A DNA stretch of 64,000 nt. Origin: Zhengitettix transpicula. Taxonomy: Eukaryota > Arthropoda > Insecta > Orthoptera > Tetrigidae. Each line of letters begins with the position of its first letter. Within the stretch, counting starts at the first letter, position 1. Shown here one piece after another: positions 45,801 to 57,201 of the stretch. Under the pieces are notes generated by a model. That model did not search any database. It saw only the letters and a program-made list of their open reading frames with translations, and had not been told where the DNA came from. The position numbers and the translations under genes were made by a program. The DNA is taken from assembly GCA_037074705.1 (NCBI GenBank), contig CM073591.1, forward strand, positions 87,028,032 to 87,092,031, given 5' to 3'.

Positions 45801-45803
<3 letters not shown>
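45003..45803 (+). repeat. 3' LTR of the outer element
   Basis: 801 bp, TATA box at 45063-45070, ancestral-type block CCCAGTAAAGACCCTGAGA at 45663-45681, end TTTATTACA directly followed by (AT)n. Confidence 0.93.

Positions 45804-45841
<38 letters not shown>
45804..45841. repeat. (AT)n tract between two LTR insertions
   Basis: Pure AT repeat bounded on the left by the outer element's LTR and on the right by a reversed solo LTR. Confidence 0.97.
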
Positions 45842-45844
<3 letters not shown>

Positions 45845-46781
45845 AATAATCAAACGAAAGGCGTTTAATAAATAAATAAATAAATAATTAACAAATAAAA
45901 GAATTTATTGTGGCAATACTTGAACAATTACACAATTAATTAATATCTCAGGGTCATTACTGGGTTTGATAATGGCAAATCATTTCAAATAATTAAAAGC
46001 ACAAATTCCAATTTAAAGATTTACTCGTCAATTAACAAAGACGAAATTTACTTGTTGACGAACTTAAACTAAAAGATGGATTTTAATTTACAATTTTTAT
46101 CAAACGATATCTGACATCTATCTTTTAATCCGGTTTACATAATTTATTGTTTTACATTTGTACTCACGGCAGCATTCCAGGATACTTTTGACTTACGAAG
46201 CACTATGGCGGGTTTTTGCACAGCTTCTACTCAAACTCACAGATTCGAATATTTTAGTTTTAATATCAGGAACCAGGAACCTCTTCTTCGTCGCTCCCTT
46301 CCTCGGTTGAGTTACTCACGGCTGCCCAGCTTAGAAGTTTTTTTTATAGTTCTGCTTGCGTAAATGTTTTGCCTATGAGCAGAACATTCATGGCCCAATC
46401 ACCGCTGTTGGTTGATAACCCTCGTTATTTCTTTGCCAGTTTCCGTTGAATATTTGAACTGGTCTCGTCTATTTCAACTTAACCAAACTTTCCAGCCAAC
46501 TGATGCGAACTGGCTCCTCGATATTTTAATGTGACCTGTACTTGGCCAAACCGTCCACCCAACTGAAAACTTCTCAATATTTTAATGCGGTCTGCATCTG
46601 ACCAAATCATAACGCGAACTGAAACTGCCGTCTCGCAATTTTGAGCGCGCAGTGCTTCTTTCGGCAAAGAAACAATGCTCTACTACATTATTGTTTTGTG
46701 TTCGGTACCGCCGTCAAGAATTTGTTTCTCTAACAATTTAGATTATCAAATCTACAATTAATGTGTTAATTAATTGGCATT

Positions 46782-46784
<3 letters not shown>
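45842..46784 (-). mobile_element. Solo LTR, reversed, in the same (AT)n tract
   Basis: On the minus strand it starts TGTAATGCCAATTAATTAAC (46784 downwards) and ends CGTTTGATTATTACA at 45842. The family block appears as CCCAGTAATGACCCTGAG at 45947-45964. At 943 bp it fits the size of the other solo LTRs. (AT)n lies on both sides. Being in the opposite orientation, it is an independent insertion from the outer element. Confidence 0.8.
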
Positions 46785-46836
<52 letters not shown>

Positions 46837-46842
46837 ATATAT
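46785..46842. repeat. (AT)n tract, right part
   Basis: The right remainder of the Harbinger (AT)n target, with one TTT interruption. Confidence 0.95.
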
Positions 46843-47197
46843 CCATTTTCGCCTTCCTTTGTCAAGTAAACACCAATACAGTAATGAATATTTGGGGGCA
46901 AAGACAAGGTTAGGTTTCCCGCTATGTGCTGGGCGCATGCGCAGTTCTGTTTGACTCGCCAGGCAATGCGACGAGTCATAATTCCATCTGTCAGCGTCCG
47001 ACACGACGAAACGTGACTTGAGGTGTCTGGCTGTCACGAGGCTACGGTCGTGGACTGTCTCAAACCGTCGCGCCGTGTCGGACGCGACAGTTTCGCATGG
47101 TGTGCGCCCCTGCATAAGGAGTCCATGTATTTTCTTCCTCGAGTCGTCGTCCGACAAAATGACACGTCGCGTCTCTTGCAGTGTGCGGCCGGCCTTA

Positions 47198-48251
47198 TGC
47201 TAAAAATACAACACGATGCGATACGATACGTAGAACGATGCTCAATGTTTCCACTTCCTTACGATGGTTGGACGCCTAGTTACTTTTTTAAAAAATTTGG
47301 TCTAAGTGACTGTCCAGGTATTTATTTTTCCAATCTTATATTAGATTTTAATTTTCTTAAGGATGGGTTGATATTTAGAATAATATTACTTGTGTTTTCC
47401 AATATATTGTAACCTGCTTACCCTTGCGGGATGTCAGAACACAAAAATGTGTGGGTTCAGCTTCCATGGCAAAGGGCTCTATTAAATGAACACATGTAAA
47501 AAATCTAGGTCATTTATTGATACAATTTAATGCAGGTTGGAAGCTCGCGAATCACCACTGATGTGCGTATACATTAGTTGATTACATACGAATACTAGAG
47601 GTGGCCTCGGCGTGTGGATGCAGGAACACTTGCAGGCGTCACCATCCAACACTTTCAGGCTCCACGTTTTCCACTTTCATACACGATCACCGTCTCTCCA
47701 GTCCAGCTAGTCAACAACTACTCTCCCTTCTACCCTCCAGCTATTGTCCACCCTCACCTAAAAAACAGGTCCTCCCCCTTCCACAGCGGTCATCCCTCGC
47801 GTTGTACAGTTTTTCGGGGAAACACTCTTCTTTCACGTTACAATATATGAGGCCGAAAGATTCCGTCGTTTGGAACAGTTAAATACTCTGTCTCCAGTCT
47901 GCTGCGATGGTCTTGACTGGAATAGACTGAACTGATTAGGTTTATTTCAATATGGAGGAATCTGAATTGTGTGTCCATCTCTGATTTCTTATCTTATTCT
48001 TGACGACGAACTGAGTTTATTTCTTTTTTAAATTTCGGATCCTTCCTCTAAAACCGGACAAACAATACACCAAATACTACACTGTACAGAAAAACCTACT
48101 GTAGTATAAAATCAAAGTAAATTTATTTACATGTACCTGAAAGTATAAATTTACAAACTGACTACTACATTAACTAGTCTCCAGACTTGATTACAAATAA
48201 TAATTTTACTTTTATAACCAGGAAATTCTTGGATGAGTATAAACAGAAAGT
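47198..48251. other. Non-coding stretch with C-rich patch
   Basis: No gene recognised. The segment 47590-47880 is C-rich, with two overlapping open frames but no motif. A unit starting TGTAACCTGC at about 47408 after AATATAT might be an LTR edge, but no matching end with equal target bases was found. Confidence 0.35.
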
Positions 48252-48430
48252 TGTCCGCGGAAGAAACGTGATTATCGCGTAACCACTACCACAAACGTAA
48301 TAGACTGTAACTTGTTGTCCGTGATCGATCGATAACGCAAGTCTCACTGGAAATTGAAGTGTCTTAAAGTTTTAAAAAGGAGATCTGTTGAGATGAGTGA
48401 AATCCGAGGTTGAAAATATGTTTCACCCAC
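48252..48430 (+). repeat. Dispersed repeat R3, copy 2
   Basis: Partner of 28950-29115; see the shared blocks there. Same orientation. Confidence 0.5.
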
Positions 48431-49789
48431 TTATTATCCTCGTTTCAGTACTCTCAGGAATAAACGCTAATGTCGGTTATTTTGATCATTTTATTATTAA
48501 CGTCTTCAAATAGTCCCCCCCCACGTAGATAGGGACTGAAATTGAAATTAAGCTGCATATAATAACAAACCAAAGTCTAACGATTCCACAAAATTTAAGT
48601 GATTTTTTTACCTTTTTTTCACATTTATTCTGCTTTTCTAGAAAGACATTGAATTGCTAAAAAACGATCGATATTTCTTTCTGATGGCGTTGATTTTTAT
48701 TCATTTGTAATTTCGATAATGTTATAAAATTACATTTCAACGAAACGCGAGTAGCATGTTAGAGACGGTCCAATAATACAACCACCTTGTTTTGAAGCTG
48801 ACAGCATCTCCTTGATATTACATTTCATGTCTATTGCATGTTACTGCATTTAATTCGGCATTGTTCTCTCTCGTCTCGAGTTCCAAAACAGCGTCTATAA
48901 TGAACAGTGAAACCCTTATACGCTCACAATCTCTTCTCATGGAATTCCGTTTGTTCTCATAGCTGCATTTGTAGTCGACAGTGGGAACACTTCTTGATTC
49001 TGCTTTTAGCTTAAATTACATCCTCGCCTGAACTAAATACAAGCAGACTTCTGACTCAGATACGTGTTCTGAATGTGGTGCCGCAGCTGCGGAATGAATT
49101 AAGGAAAAGCAAATTTCTAACTCTGAACTACTTCTGAAGTTTTGATGGGTAAATTTTAAGCTATCGTTCAATTTGAATGATGCTGTTATTCATTAATTAA
49201 ATCTAAGGTAATAACTCTTCATGTTTGAGTGTGACTTTTAGCGTTAATTTCGTCGTCGTTACTAACCTTAAACGACTTAAAAATGAAGTATTAAAAATAA
49301 TCATGATTAAATCTCAAAATTAAGGTTTTAATTAATAAAAAGCATCGTGAACACACAGTTCGTCCGGGCTGGTCAATTCGTTGAATGGAACCAAGAAAGT
49401 GCACGAAAGCATTTATCCGCTGTGTCCCTTTAAGAATATTGACGGTGGTCAAGATGGTGGGTGCTTGGAAGTTTAAACATCTGACAAACATAACGGAACT
49501 ACGCTTAATTTTCGCAGAAATTTCCGTAGGAACTTCCAACGAGAATATAGAGATTTTTGTGGGGAGTGGGGGACACGATTTTCATTGGCTAGTAACTTCG
49601 AAGAAATCAAGATTTGATGGGCGGAACATTTGGATCATCGGGGTGACGAAATGATCTTCAGAGCAGGCAGAAGTTCCGTATTGAAGAAGGAGGGATGTAG
49701 TTGATTAGTGTTTGGTGAGAGACATTAGAGGCAGTAGTTAAGCAGAAGGAGGAGTGGAGACAGAGAAGGCAGAAATACACTTTTCTTAA
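48431..49789. other. Non-coding stretch
   Basis: No gene or repeat recognised. An 89-codon plus-strand frame at 49385-49654 overlaps an 82-codon frame on the other strand, and neither has motifs. Confidence 0.4.
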
Positions 49790-49985
49790 AAAAATTATAG
49801 TCGAATCAACTGCTAAGGCTATTCGCGACTTTGTTTAGTGGTGAATTTGACTTTGTCCAAGAAATAATTTCTTACAGATTCTCAATAGGGATACGTACAC
49901 ACACAACACCTATGTCCTAGCCGGGATTTGAACCCAGCACTTGTGTGATGCGAGTCAGTAACGCTGACCATATCGCCACAGGAGG
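49790..49985 (-). repeat. tRNA-derived SINE, family S2, copy 2
   Basis: On the minus strand CTGTGGCGATATGGTCAGCG (A-box) is followed by GTGCTGGGTTCAAATCCC, a perfect B-box, then GTTGTGTGTGTAC. The body AAAGTCGCGAATAGCCTTAG is followed by GTTGATTCGACTATAA and an A/T-rich end. It is homologous to 25060-25235 beyond the tRNA-like head. Confidence 0.8.
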
Positions 49986-50001
49986 AAAAGTCTCTCATAA
50001 C

Positions 50002-50409
50002 GTTCCCACAAGCCGAGGCACCTCGGCCTGTTCTGAGAGGTGTCTGCTCCGGGGTCACAGACCTTGGGCATACGGTAAGAGTTGTCCTCTATTCCCATTG
50101 GAATAGTCGGCCAGCTGCCTCCTAAACTGGGCGTCCCCACAGCAAACTCTTCTCCCGCTATCGGAAGGGCGTGGGACAAGTACCCAATGCCCGACCTACC
50201 TGATGCAGGTTTTTCTAGGGGTTTCCCTACATTACTTTTAGGCGAATTCCGGGTAGGATCCTTAAACTATAGCCCGGGGGGCCCCAGTAAGCCCTTGGCT
50301 ACCTTCCCCTACCCTTCCGCATCCCCCCTTTTAGATACCTTCCTAGGCTATTAAAGGGGAGTTGCCACCATGTTCATTACCCTCATGTAGCCGGTTACCC
50401 TAAAAAAAA
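50002..50409 (+). repeat. R1 dispersed retroposon, copy E
   Basis: Starts at GTTCCCACAAGCCGAGGC and ends GTTACCCTAAAAAAAAT. All internal blocks are present and well conserved. It lies 16 bp beyond the SINE head at 49985. Confidence 0.85.
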
Positions 50410-52239
50410 TACTTGAGCGGACTACGAGAACAAGATGTAAGAAGACTGGCCAGCTGTGCGACTCTCTTCTTGGTGTGCGGTAACCGTTCATTATAGGCAT
50501 AGACCAGCAGACGTTTCTTTACCTACGGAATGCAGAATATCAGGTAAATCCGAAAAGAATCTCGAATGTTTTGAGGCAATATTCCCTGCAAAGTCGGTGT
50601 TATAGAGACGCAGTAATCAAAATTTTCAAATATTTGTGATAGATCACAGTATTTTGAGCCCTGAGAAAAAAGTTTAATTTTAAGTGTATATGTATAGCTG
50701 GTAGTTTCACATTTTTTTGTAGGTAGGTAGATTATAAAATGTTTAATAATAAATGTACGTATTGTCAACAGCTGCAGTATTCAATTTTTCTCTGCTTAAT
50801 TACTATATAATAAATTATAATTAAACCAGTACATTTTTTAATATAGTAGCTTCCGGTGCCGAGATAAAAGGAAAAATTCCGCTGGAGTTTTAAATTATTA
50901 ATCTATTTCTGTTTCTCATATAGAAATTCTTTTAATTTTGTAAATAATGTCATCATAAATCACAACGTTACAGAATGTATTAGGCAAAATCATGGTCTAA
51001 GAAAAAAAATTAGGTATTGAAATGCAATGATAAGCAGTTATTAAAATATTAAAAATTTAGTATCTATTAAGATATATTTTTGGTTGTTGATATATTTTAA
51101 ATTATGCTATACCTTCTTTATTGTAATGGATTTATTTAATATTTAACTAATAACATGTCCAAAATAAATCAAAATTGTTTTAACTCATTATTTTACATGG
51201 GCCGCTCAGTGAAAACAAGATGATATTTTATAATATATAAGGGAAAATAAAAAAAATTAACAAGCAGAATTTTTCCTAACATCACCGTTAATTAATTCTC
51301 TCCAAAAACAAACAAACGCTCCATCATCTTCCTCACAGATGATCATCTATTACCAGAACCTCCAGCGACAATATCGTCGGCAACGAACGCAAAATATCTC
51401 CTTTAAAATTTTATAACATTCGTGAAACATAAATCACTACATTTTATTTTTCGTGAAATAAAAATACCTACAGAATTATTTAAGAATTTGTATTTTCCAT
51501 AATCGAAAAGTTTTACTTTCTAATAGCAAGAAAGATCGCTATTATTCGTCCATCGAATATATGGTTTTGAAACCATGAAAAGTTGTGGCGCATCACAATT
51601 GCAAACCCAGCGACTTGCCAGTGACTACATTTGCTAAGGTACAAGAATTTCTTCGTACTTTAGGCGTATTAACTTTCTAAATTGTCTACAAGAAATCCAG
51701 TAAATATTTAAATGCCTATTGTAAAAATGAACAAAGATTAGAAAAACTTAAATTTTCAAACACATTATTAAAGCTTGAACTACAAAAACAGATAATTATA
51801 CAATTTTTGTATGGTTTATGGACATCGTAGAAAAAAAAATAGCGCCCCATTAAAATATATATGTAACCAAATAAGCATATTAATGTGTCACTCAGTTTTG
51901 TTGCTTGAATGCTCGCGATTCATTCGTTGGGCGCACTTGTTGGTAGTCACCATGCACTCTTGATGGCTATAATTAATTGCCGGCTAATGAAGCTTGTATG
52001 TACTCGTCAGTCAGACACAAAACGGGAAGTACTTCAAAATATAAACAAAAACCATGAAAAATTACTGGGAAGTTGCTGACACTGATAAATTGGGAGTGTA
52101 GGTTATTCATAGTTAATAGCCTGCAACAAAGTAATGATTAAAGAACAAATAAATCTCGATACTGGCTTACTCAAACATAAAGAGGCACTCAAACAATGTT
52201 TGTATATCTTTCTAGTATCTGATTAGTCCGTCAGAAACG
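50410..52239. other. AT-rich non-coding stretch
   Basis: No gene or transposon recognised over 1.8 kb. Confidence 0.45.
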
Positions 52240-52415
52240 AAGACTCATAACAGACCTCATACTTCCCCGCAAACACTTCCTGGCAAATTATGTTCCCTTC
52301 AACCCCAATATAACCTCCCTGCCCGATAACCCACTTATTAGATTCTCTCTCCACAACCCAAATATTTACAGTAATCATCAAACACCCATCTCAACTTCCA
52401 CCGTAAACGCCTGAG
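52240..52415 (+). pseudogene. Possible LINE pol C-terminal tail
   Basis: Codons read LPRKHFLANYVPFNPNITSL and then NPLIRFSLHNPN before a stop at about 52410. Jockey-clade pol proteins often end in a proline- and asparagine-rich tail of this kind. No upstream RT is found nearby, so this is weak. Confidence 0.3.
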
Positions 52416-52999
52416 AACAACGAAATCAAGCCAGCAGGTTAATTATTTACTTTATTTATTTTTAATACTTTGTAAATATATGAATACAACTGTAAAATTT
52501 TAGGATAATAGCTTATAAGAATAAAAAGAGATTGGTGTTTCTTTAAAATAGCAAATATTGACCAAATTAATGTGCAGTCGACACATAAGTGTACGCGACT
52601 ACATCAGGCAACCCACGATAAAATTATTTGTTGGAAAAGAAAGAATATAGTGCCATTATGACGTATTTAACGTGTAATACCACTAGAATATTGAGAATTA
52701 TTGATGGAAAAACAGGAAATAATTTAGTATACGAATATCTTAAAAATATAGATCAGAAGACACTCTTTAAATTCTATATAAATATTAGACGTAGGTGTGG
52801 TAAGTATGTACAGGAAATTTGTTTCTGCGTATGTAAATATCTGATCCAAAAAAATATTTTTAACAGAAAGAACAGAGTGGAAAAATCTCGACCAGACGCT
52901 CTCCCGTATGATGGAGGAGCACCTGCGTTCCAAGTGGGAGTTTCGATTTCGATTTCCAATCCGGTCACGAGTTTTCCAATGTGACCTTTAAATTAAATT
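52416..52999. other. Non-coding stretch
   Basis: A 118-codon plus-strand frame at 52628-52984 has no recognisable motif. The right part may be the start of the LTR that ends at 53633. Confidence 0.35.
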
Positions 53000-53633
53000 T
53001 CATGGCCTATATAGGTGAGCTTCGTTTGGAAGTTTTTCGTCTCTTCTTGAAATAATTAATTGCATCTTTGATCAATTTCTCGTAATATATATTCTTCAGG
53101 GAACTTCTACAATTAGACCGTGAAGAGTGTTATCTAGTAAATTTGTTAAAATAAACATTTTAGTCCATGCAAGCAGTCAGGAGCCGGGATATCAAAAAAG
53201 GATAAAGTGAACGTGTCTGTGAAGCGTGTGTAAAAGTCTGTGCACAGAAGGGCATTGTAGATTAAAGTGAATTCCTGAAAAACCCAAATAAAATTGTAGG
53301 TAGACATTCAGTAATAAATTCTGTAAATTGTTAAATAAGGGTAATCAGTCAGATTTCGTTTTTATTTTATTTAATTGCATTGATTAAATTGTAAATTTTA
53401 GTTTTCCGTTTCCTTATCAACCCAATAAAGACCCTTGTGTACAGAGTCTGATTTATAAAATGTAACTGGATTATTAGTGTAATTTAATTGTTGAGGTAAA
53501 AGGATATACAAAATATACAGAGATTGTCTTGAGTTGTATTCTGGATTAATAAAATTGTTTTGTTTAATAAAATTTAATAACTTGTTTAATCTAAATTCCT
53601 ATAACAATAATTATCAACAAGAAGGGTATTACA
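53000..53633 (+). mobile_element. LTR (partial, 5' boundary not found) ending at (AT)n
   Basis: A TATA-like CTATATAGG lies at about 53008. AGTCAGATTTCGTTT at about 53346, the block CCCAATAAAGACCCTTG (53421-53437) and the end GGGTATTACA followed by (AT)n place it with the LTRs at 25700, 36690 and 56247. I do not see its TG start or a left (AT)n tract. Confidence 0.55.
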
Positions 53634-53648
53634 ATATATATATATATA
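53634..53648. repeat. Short (AT)n tract
   Basis: Seven AT units at the end of the LTR. Confidence 0.9.
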
Positions 53649-53774
53649 CCAATAATAAAACTATCACGCTACATAGTAGTAGAATCAGCCAAGAGTGGCC
53701 TTAAATATATTTATATTGCGATTTCATTTAATTTAGTATCAACACCACGTCAAAAGATAAACGCATTAAGGAAC

Positions 53775-53890
53775 GTAGGTTTTCCCGGTGTAGTTGCTGA
53801 ATGAAGTTCTCTCGGGATTCCAACCGGGTAGCGTAGTTTTGTAAACACAACGTTTCGATGGCTTGCACCGCCATCTTCTTCAGGTGAAAC
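53775..53890 (-). mobile_element. Penelope-like terminal fragment with hammerhead-like fold
   Basis: On the minus strand ACCTGAAGAAGATGGC, a 7-base loop, then GCCATCGAAACGTTGTG, followed by ACCCGGTTGGAATCCCGAGA and AACTACACCGGGAAAAC. The stem GATGGC/GCCATC is perfect. The same modules occur at 8098-8835 and, in part, at 61410-61450. Confidence 0.55.
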
Positions 53891-55334
53891 GCATTATTTA
53901 TATATCATTGTCCAAGTATGAAGTCTTTTACATTTAATATTTTTTGTGACGCCTTTTCTCTATGTACAATATTTATCTTTTACCTTGACAAAAACGAATT
54001 AATTTACCTACTAATAAATACCCTTTAGAATAAAAAATAAATTGGGTAGCCTGAGTTTAAAAATTTTACTTTTTCAATTGGTGAGTGACAATTTATTTTC
54101 AATGTTATTTTTAAACAATTTAAGTTTTTTTGTCGAGAATGGCCAGTTTTATTCACGGTCTACGAATGATTAAAACTACATATATATATATATACTCATA
54201 AGATTAAATGGCGAAATAATATATAGACACTGGCATTTCTAGTAAGCGATTAATTCTATGAATTTTAGAAAAGTAAACGTCATTTCCCTAAGCTGTGAAT
54301 AGTAGCAGACCGAAAAGAATTCTATTAAGTCGCCTTTTGCGTTCGAATGAAGTGTTTTGATATGGATGAGGCTTAAAAGAGAGCCGCCAATATTTTCCAT
54401 AGCCGTCAGCGTGAATTAATGAACAGGCTCCTTTCAGAACTCCATTACTGGGAGAACTCTTATTGAGAAAGGCAATACGAGGCCTTGCTTCGAGCTGTTT
54501 ACATTTCAATTTCCTTGCTGCTGGTTTCTGCGGAGATGTTTTGAGGTTGAATTTTGTGTTCACAACTCCGAGCTATTTCCAAATATTTCACCGCGTTAGA
54601 CTGCAATCCAATTTAGATGTAAGGGCGTAATAGGTTCCTATTTTAACTAAATATACTCTTAGCCAAGTTTTCTTTCCTTAGTTGGTCCTTTGTACACTTA
54701 AACCCTAAATTTAAAAAAATGTATTTTATTTCTTCCAAATTTCCGGGTCCTATTTTCATATTATAAGGTTCTTGTTTGGTGCAAATCGTGATTTAATTTT
54801 TCCGATATTTATTTTAACCCGAACTTTCTCTGTAGTAAAAGTGACGGTATAATAAGTTGATACCCCACACTTGGAAGGCATAGCATATTACGGGACTTTA
54901 AATAAATGAGAATTAATTTTAAAAAGGACAGTTTAACAAGATTTCCAATTTATTCATCTTAAATATTTCAGTTCCTGCTATTCGGAGAAACATTCATCTT
55001 GCTCTGTCGGCTGTCTCTCGAACTAATTCTCGGCACTCCACAACGGCTGTCGCGGCAGTTTTCAATTTTATTGACTAACTTGGGCAATCTTCCTGGACCA
55101 GGAAATTACATTAGTCTAGGAATATCACGTTGTTGACGAAAATCCTCTGATTCTTGCCAATCTCAAATTTACTCTCTGTTTACCAAAGTTATCAAACCGG
55201 AAGTTATATAATCTTTTTTTCAGGTCTGGTACGCTCTCCGTCGCAAAGTATCTGCGTACCAGTGTGGTGCCATCAACACATGCCGAAAATATTAAACCTC
55301 CCAAACAATACTAATATTGAAATTAAAAAAAAAA
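53891..55334. other. Non-coding stretch
   Basis: No gene recognised. A 91-codon minus-strand frame at 54288-54563 lies in a less AT-rich patch and encodes a lysine- and arginine-rich sequence without known motif. Confidence 0.4.
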
Positions 55335-55430
55335 GTTTTGTCAACTGACAAGTGCAGTTGTGTCGCTCTAGGCTCTTCTTATCACCTGAAGAAAGGGGCA
55401 AGGATCCCAAAAACCTTGTGTGGTATTTAT
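55335..55430 (+). repeat. Degenerate hammerhead-like repeat, copy 1
   Basis: GTTTTGTCAACTGAC, GTGCAGTTGTGTCG, CACCTGAAGAAAGG and CCTTGTGTGGTATTT match 61308-61400 in order. The GAAACG block has decayed to AAAACC. Confidence 0.5.
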
Positions 55431-56210
55431 ATTATAACTTAATTTTTCTGTATTTGGCTATCTTTTTCTATTATTAACAATGCTAATATTTTTAATAAAA
55501 TATGAGTCTAATTTATCGTGCTAAATAAATAACAAATATACTACTGAAAACAAGAATTTGGTTTTTGTAAATAAATATGGAACGTAATAGATCAGTAAAC
55601 AGAGTAGACTCAATTAATTCTCATTGTATAAAGTTATTAATTTAGTATCCCTCAACTGTTATCGGTTTACGAAACAAAATTGAAAATTATTATACAAATA
55701 TTTAATCTTTATGTAAATATTTTTCAAATATGTATTCTTCGATGTAATTAATGAGAAGATTAAATATTCAATACAAATTTACAAGTGAAGTTAATGTTTT
55801 AATGTAATTTAGTCATTATTGCCTTAGTTAAATCCAAGTAATAAAATGCTACGCAATGTATTACGTAACGGAATTCATGAGTGCAGATATGTAAATCAGT
55901 CTGTGCTAAGAAGCATGTGGAACATTAAGGGAGTTTGTAAAGTCTTTAGATATAATTCTAGGGTAAATTGCGTTTGCAGGTTCCAGAAGCTTAATTGTGT
56001 CTTTTGTTTCCAGCGGAAATAGTGCGACAAAGTCGGGATTATTACTTTGGGAAGTACAGGGATGGAAGTAATTGAATCTTTGAAGACCAGCAAGAGATGA
56101 AAGCATTGAAAAACGTACTGACGTTGTGTAAAGTTTTATTAACAAAGCACAGTCAGTGAACTAAACGACACTGAAAGTTGGAGGATATCAAATAAATATT
56201 TAAAATGTAG
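55431..56210. other. AT-rich non-coding stretch
   Basis: Nothing recognised. Confidence 0.45.

Positions 56211-56246
<36 letters not shown>
56211..56246. repeat. (AT)n tract, left flank of a solo LTR
   Basis: About 18 AT units directly before the TG of the LTR. Confidence 0.97.
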
Positions 56247-56249
<3 letters not shown>

Positions 56250-57148
56250 AATGCTAATTAGAGGCCATCAATTGTTTTAATATAATTGGATTGTTAGCGG
56301 TACATGTCTTGAAAGCAACAATCACGGCTCTTTGTCGGCGATAGTTGTTGGAAACTGCGCACTCGTACAAAAGTCAGTCAGGCGAACGTTTCGAGAGAGA
56401 GAGGAGGTTGACCTAAAAAGTACGAATAGCGTGGTCCAGGAATTTCAACTGCAAGATCTATTAAACTCTATAAAACACAAGTAAATAGTTCTTGACGGAG
56501 AGATTCATGATGTAAAATCGCAATTTGGAAGCAAAAGGTTTGCACCATAAAGACCAAAATAACATTTCGCATAAAGGGCACCGAGGAGACATGCGTCCGA
56601 GGGCTCACCGAGGGAGCGGCTGATCCCAAAATTCCAGGTGGAATAACAACGAGAACTACGACCCTGTTTATTAAAAATTATGTGTAGAATCAGTTAATAA
56701 CGGCATTTTTAGTGAATTGTGCCCTCAAGCTCCAAGAATCAGATCTGGTACCAGAAAGACATTCGTGAGTACAAAAACAATTATTTAAAGTCTGTAAACC
56801 AGGATATAAGGTATGAGTCAGTTTTAGTTATCTTGTTTAGTTTTCGTTTCCTTTATTGTGTTTACAATTTATATTCCGTTCATTTGAATTTTGATTTGTT
56901 AATTAGTTTATTAAATTTGATTGTTCTTACTATCAAGCCCAGTAAAGACCCCGAGAGAAAGAGAAATTAAATGAAATTGTTGTAAAATTATAAAGTTGTA
57001 TTTTCCTAGAAAGCCACAAATAAAAAATAATAATATAAAATTTGGTTTGTAAATGTGCAAAGTGAGGCTGATAATTTGTATATTTGAAGAATAAAATTTG
57101 TTTTTTAACTAATAATTTTTTTAAATTAAAGCCTTCCAGTTTATTATT

Positions 57149-57151
<3 letters not shown>
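56247..57151 (+). mobile_element. Solo LTR in an (AT)n tract
   Basis: A 905-bp unit, TGTAATGCTAATTAGAGGCC to CCAGTTTATTATTACA, with (AT)n on both sides. The block CCCAGTAAAGACCCCGAGAG is at 56938-56957. It shares GGATTGTTAGCGGTACA and GGCTCTTTGTCGGCG with the solo LTR at 25700. Confidence 0.85.

Positions 57152-57196
<45 letters not shown>
57152..57196. repeat. (AT)n tract, right flank of a solo LTR
   Basis: About 22 AT units following the LTR end. Confidence 0.97.

Positions 57197-57201
<5 letters not shown>

Larger units (their letters stand above)
36690..45803 (+). mobile_element. Outer LTR retrotransposon (gag-only, non-autonomous), interrupted by a second element
   Basis: LTRs at 36690-37488 (799 bp) and 45003-45803 (801 bp) both start TGTAGTAATTAG and end TCTGTTTATTACA. 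They are flanked by (AT)n on both sides. Downstream of the 5' LTR is a primer-binding-like TGGCGCATCAACGTGTGGC (37492-37510); upstream of the 3' LTR is a purine-rich GGAATTTGGGGCG. Without the nested insert (38645-43096 plus one 4-bp duplication) the inside is about 3.06 kb. It has one gag-like gene, then 1.6 kb of non-coding DNA with a five-copy motif array. No protease, reverse transcriptase or integrase is seen, so it must use proteins of a relative. Confidence 0.9.
35341..47197 (+). mobile_element. PIF/Harbinger transposon, opened by nested LTR insertions
   Basis: The ends are GGCAGGCCGCACAC at 35344-35357 and, on the other strand, GGCCGGCCGCACAC at 47194-47181. They are 14-bp inverted repeats with one mismatch. 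Both are flanked by TTA (35341-35343 and 47195-47197), the TWA duplication of PIF/Harbinger. Both subterminal regions hold related GTCG/CGAC-rich repeats and AAACTGTC motifs. The element's own DNA is 35344 to about 36665 and about 46843-47194, roughly 1.7 kb; the rest was inserted later at an (AT)n tract. It carries transposase fragments and a MADF-BESS-type gene fragment, all broken. Confidence 0.88.

Noticed and set aside
46780..47157. 125-codon minus-strand frame in the right end of the Harbinger element
   Set aside because: It covers subterminal repeats of the transposon and an (AT)n tract and has no domain; the terminal repeats explain its composition.
47408..48196. Possible solo LTR starting TGTAACC and ending GATTACA
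   Set aside because: Flanking bases do not match as a target duplication, there is no (AT)n tract at the right side and the conserved family block is missing.
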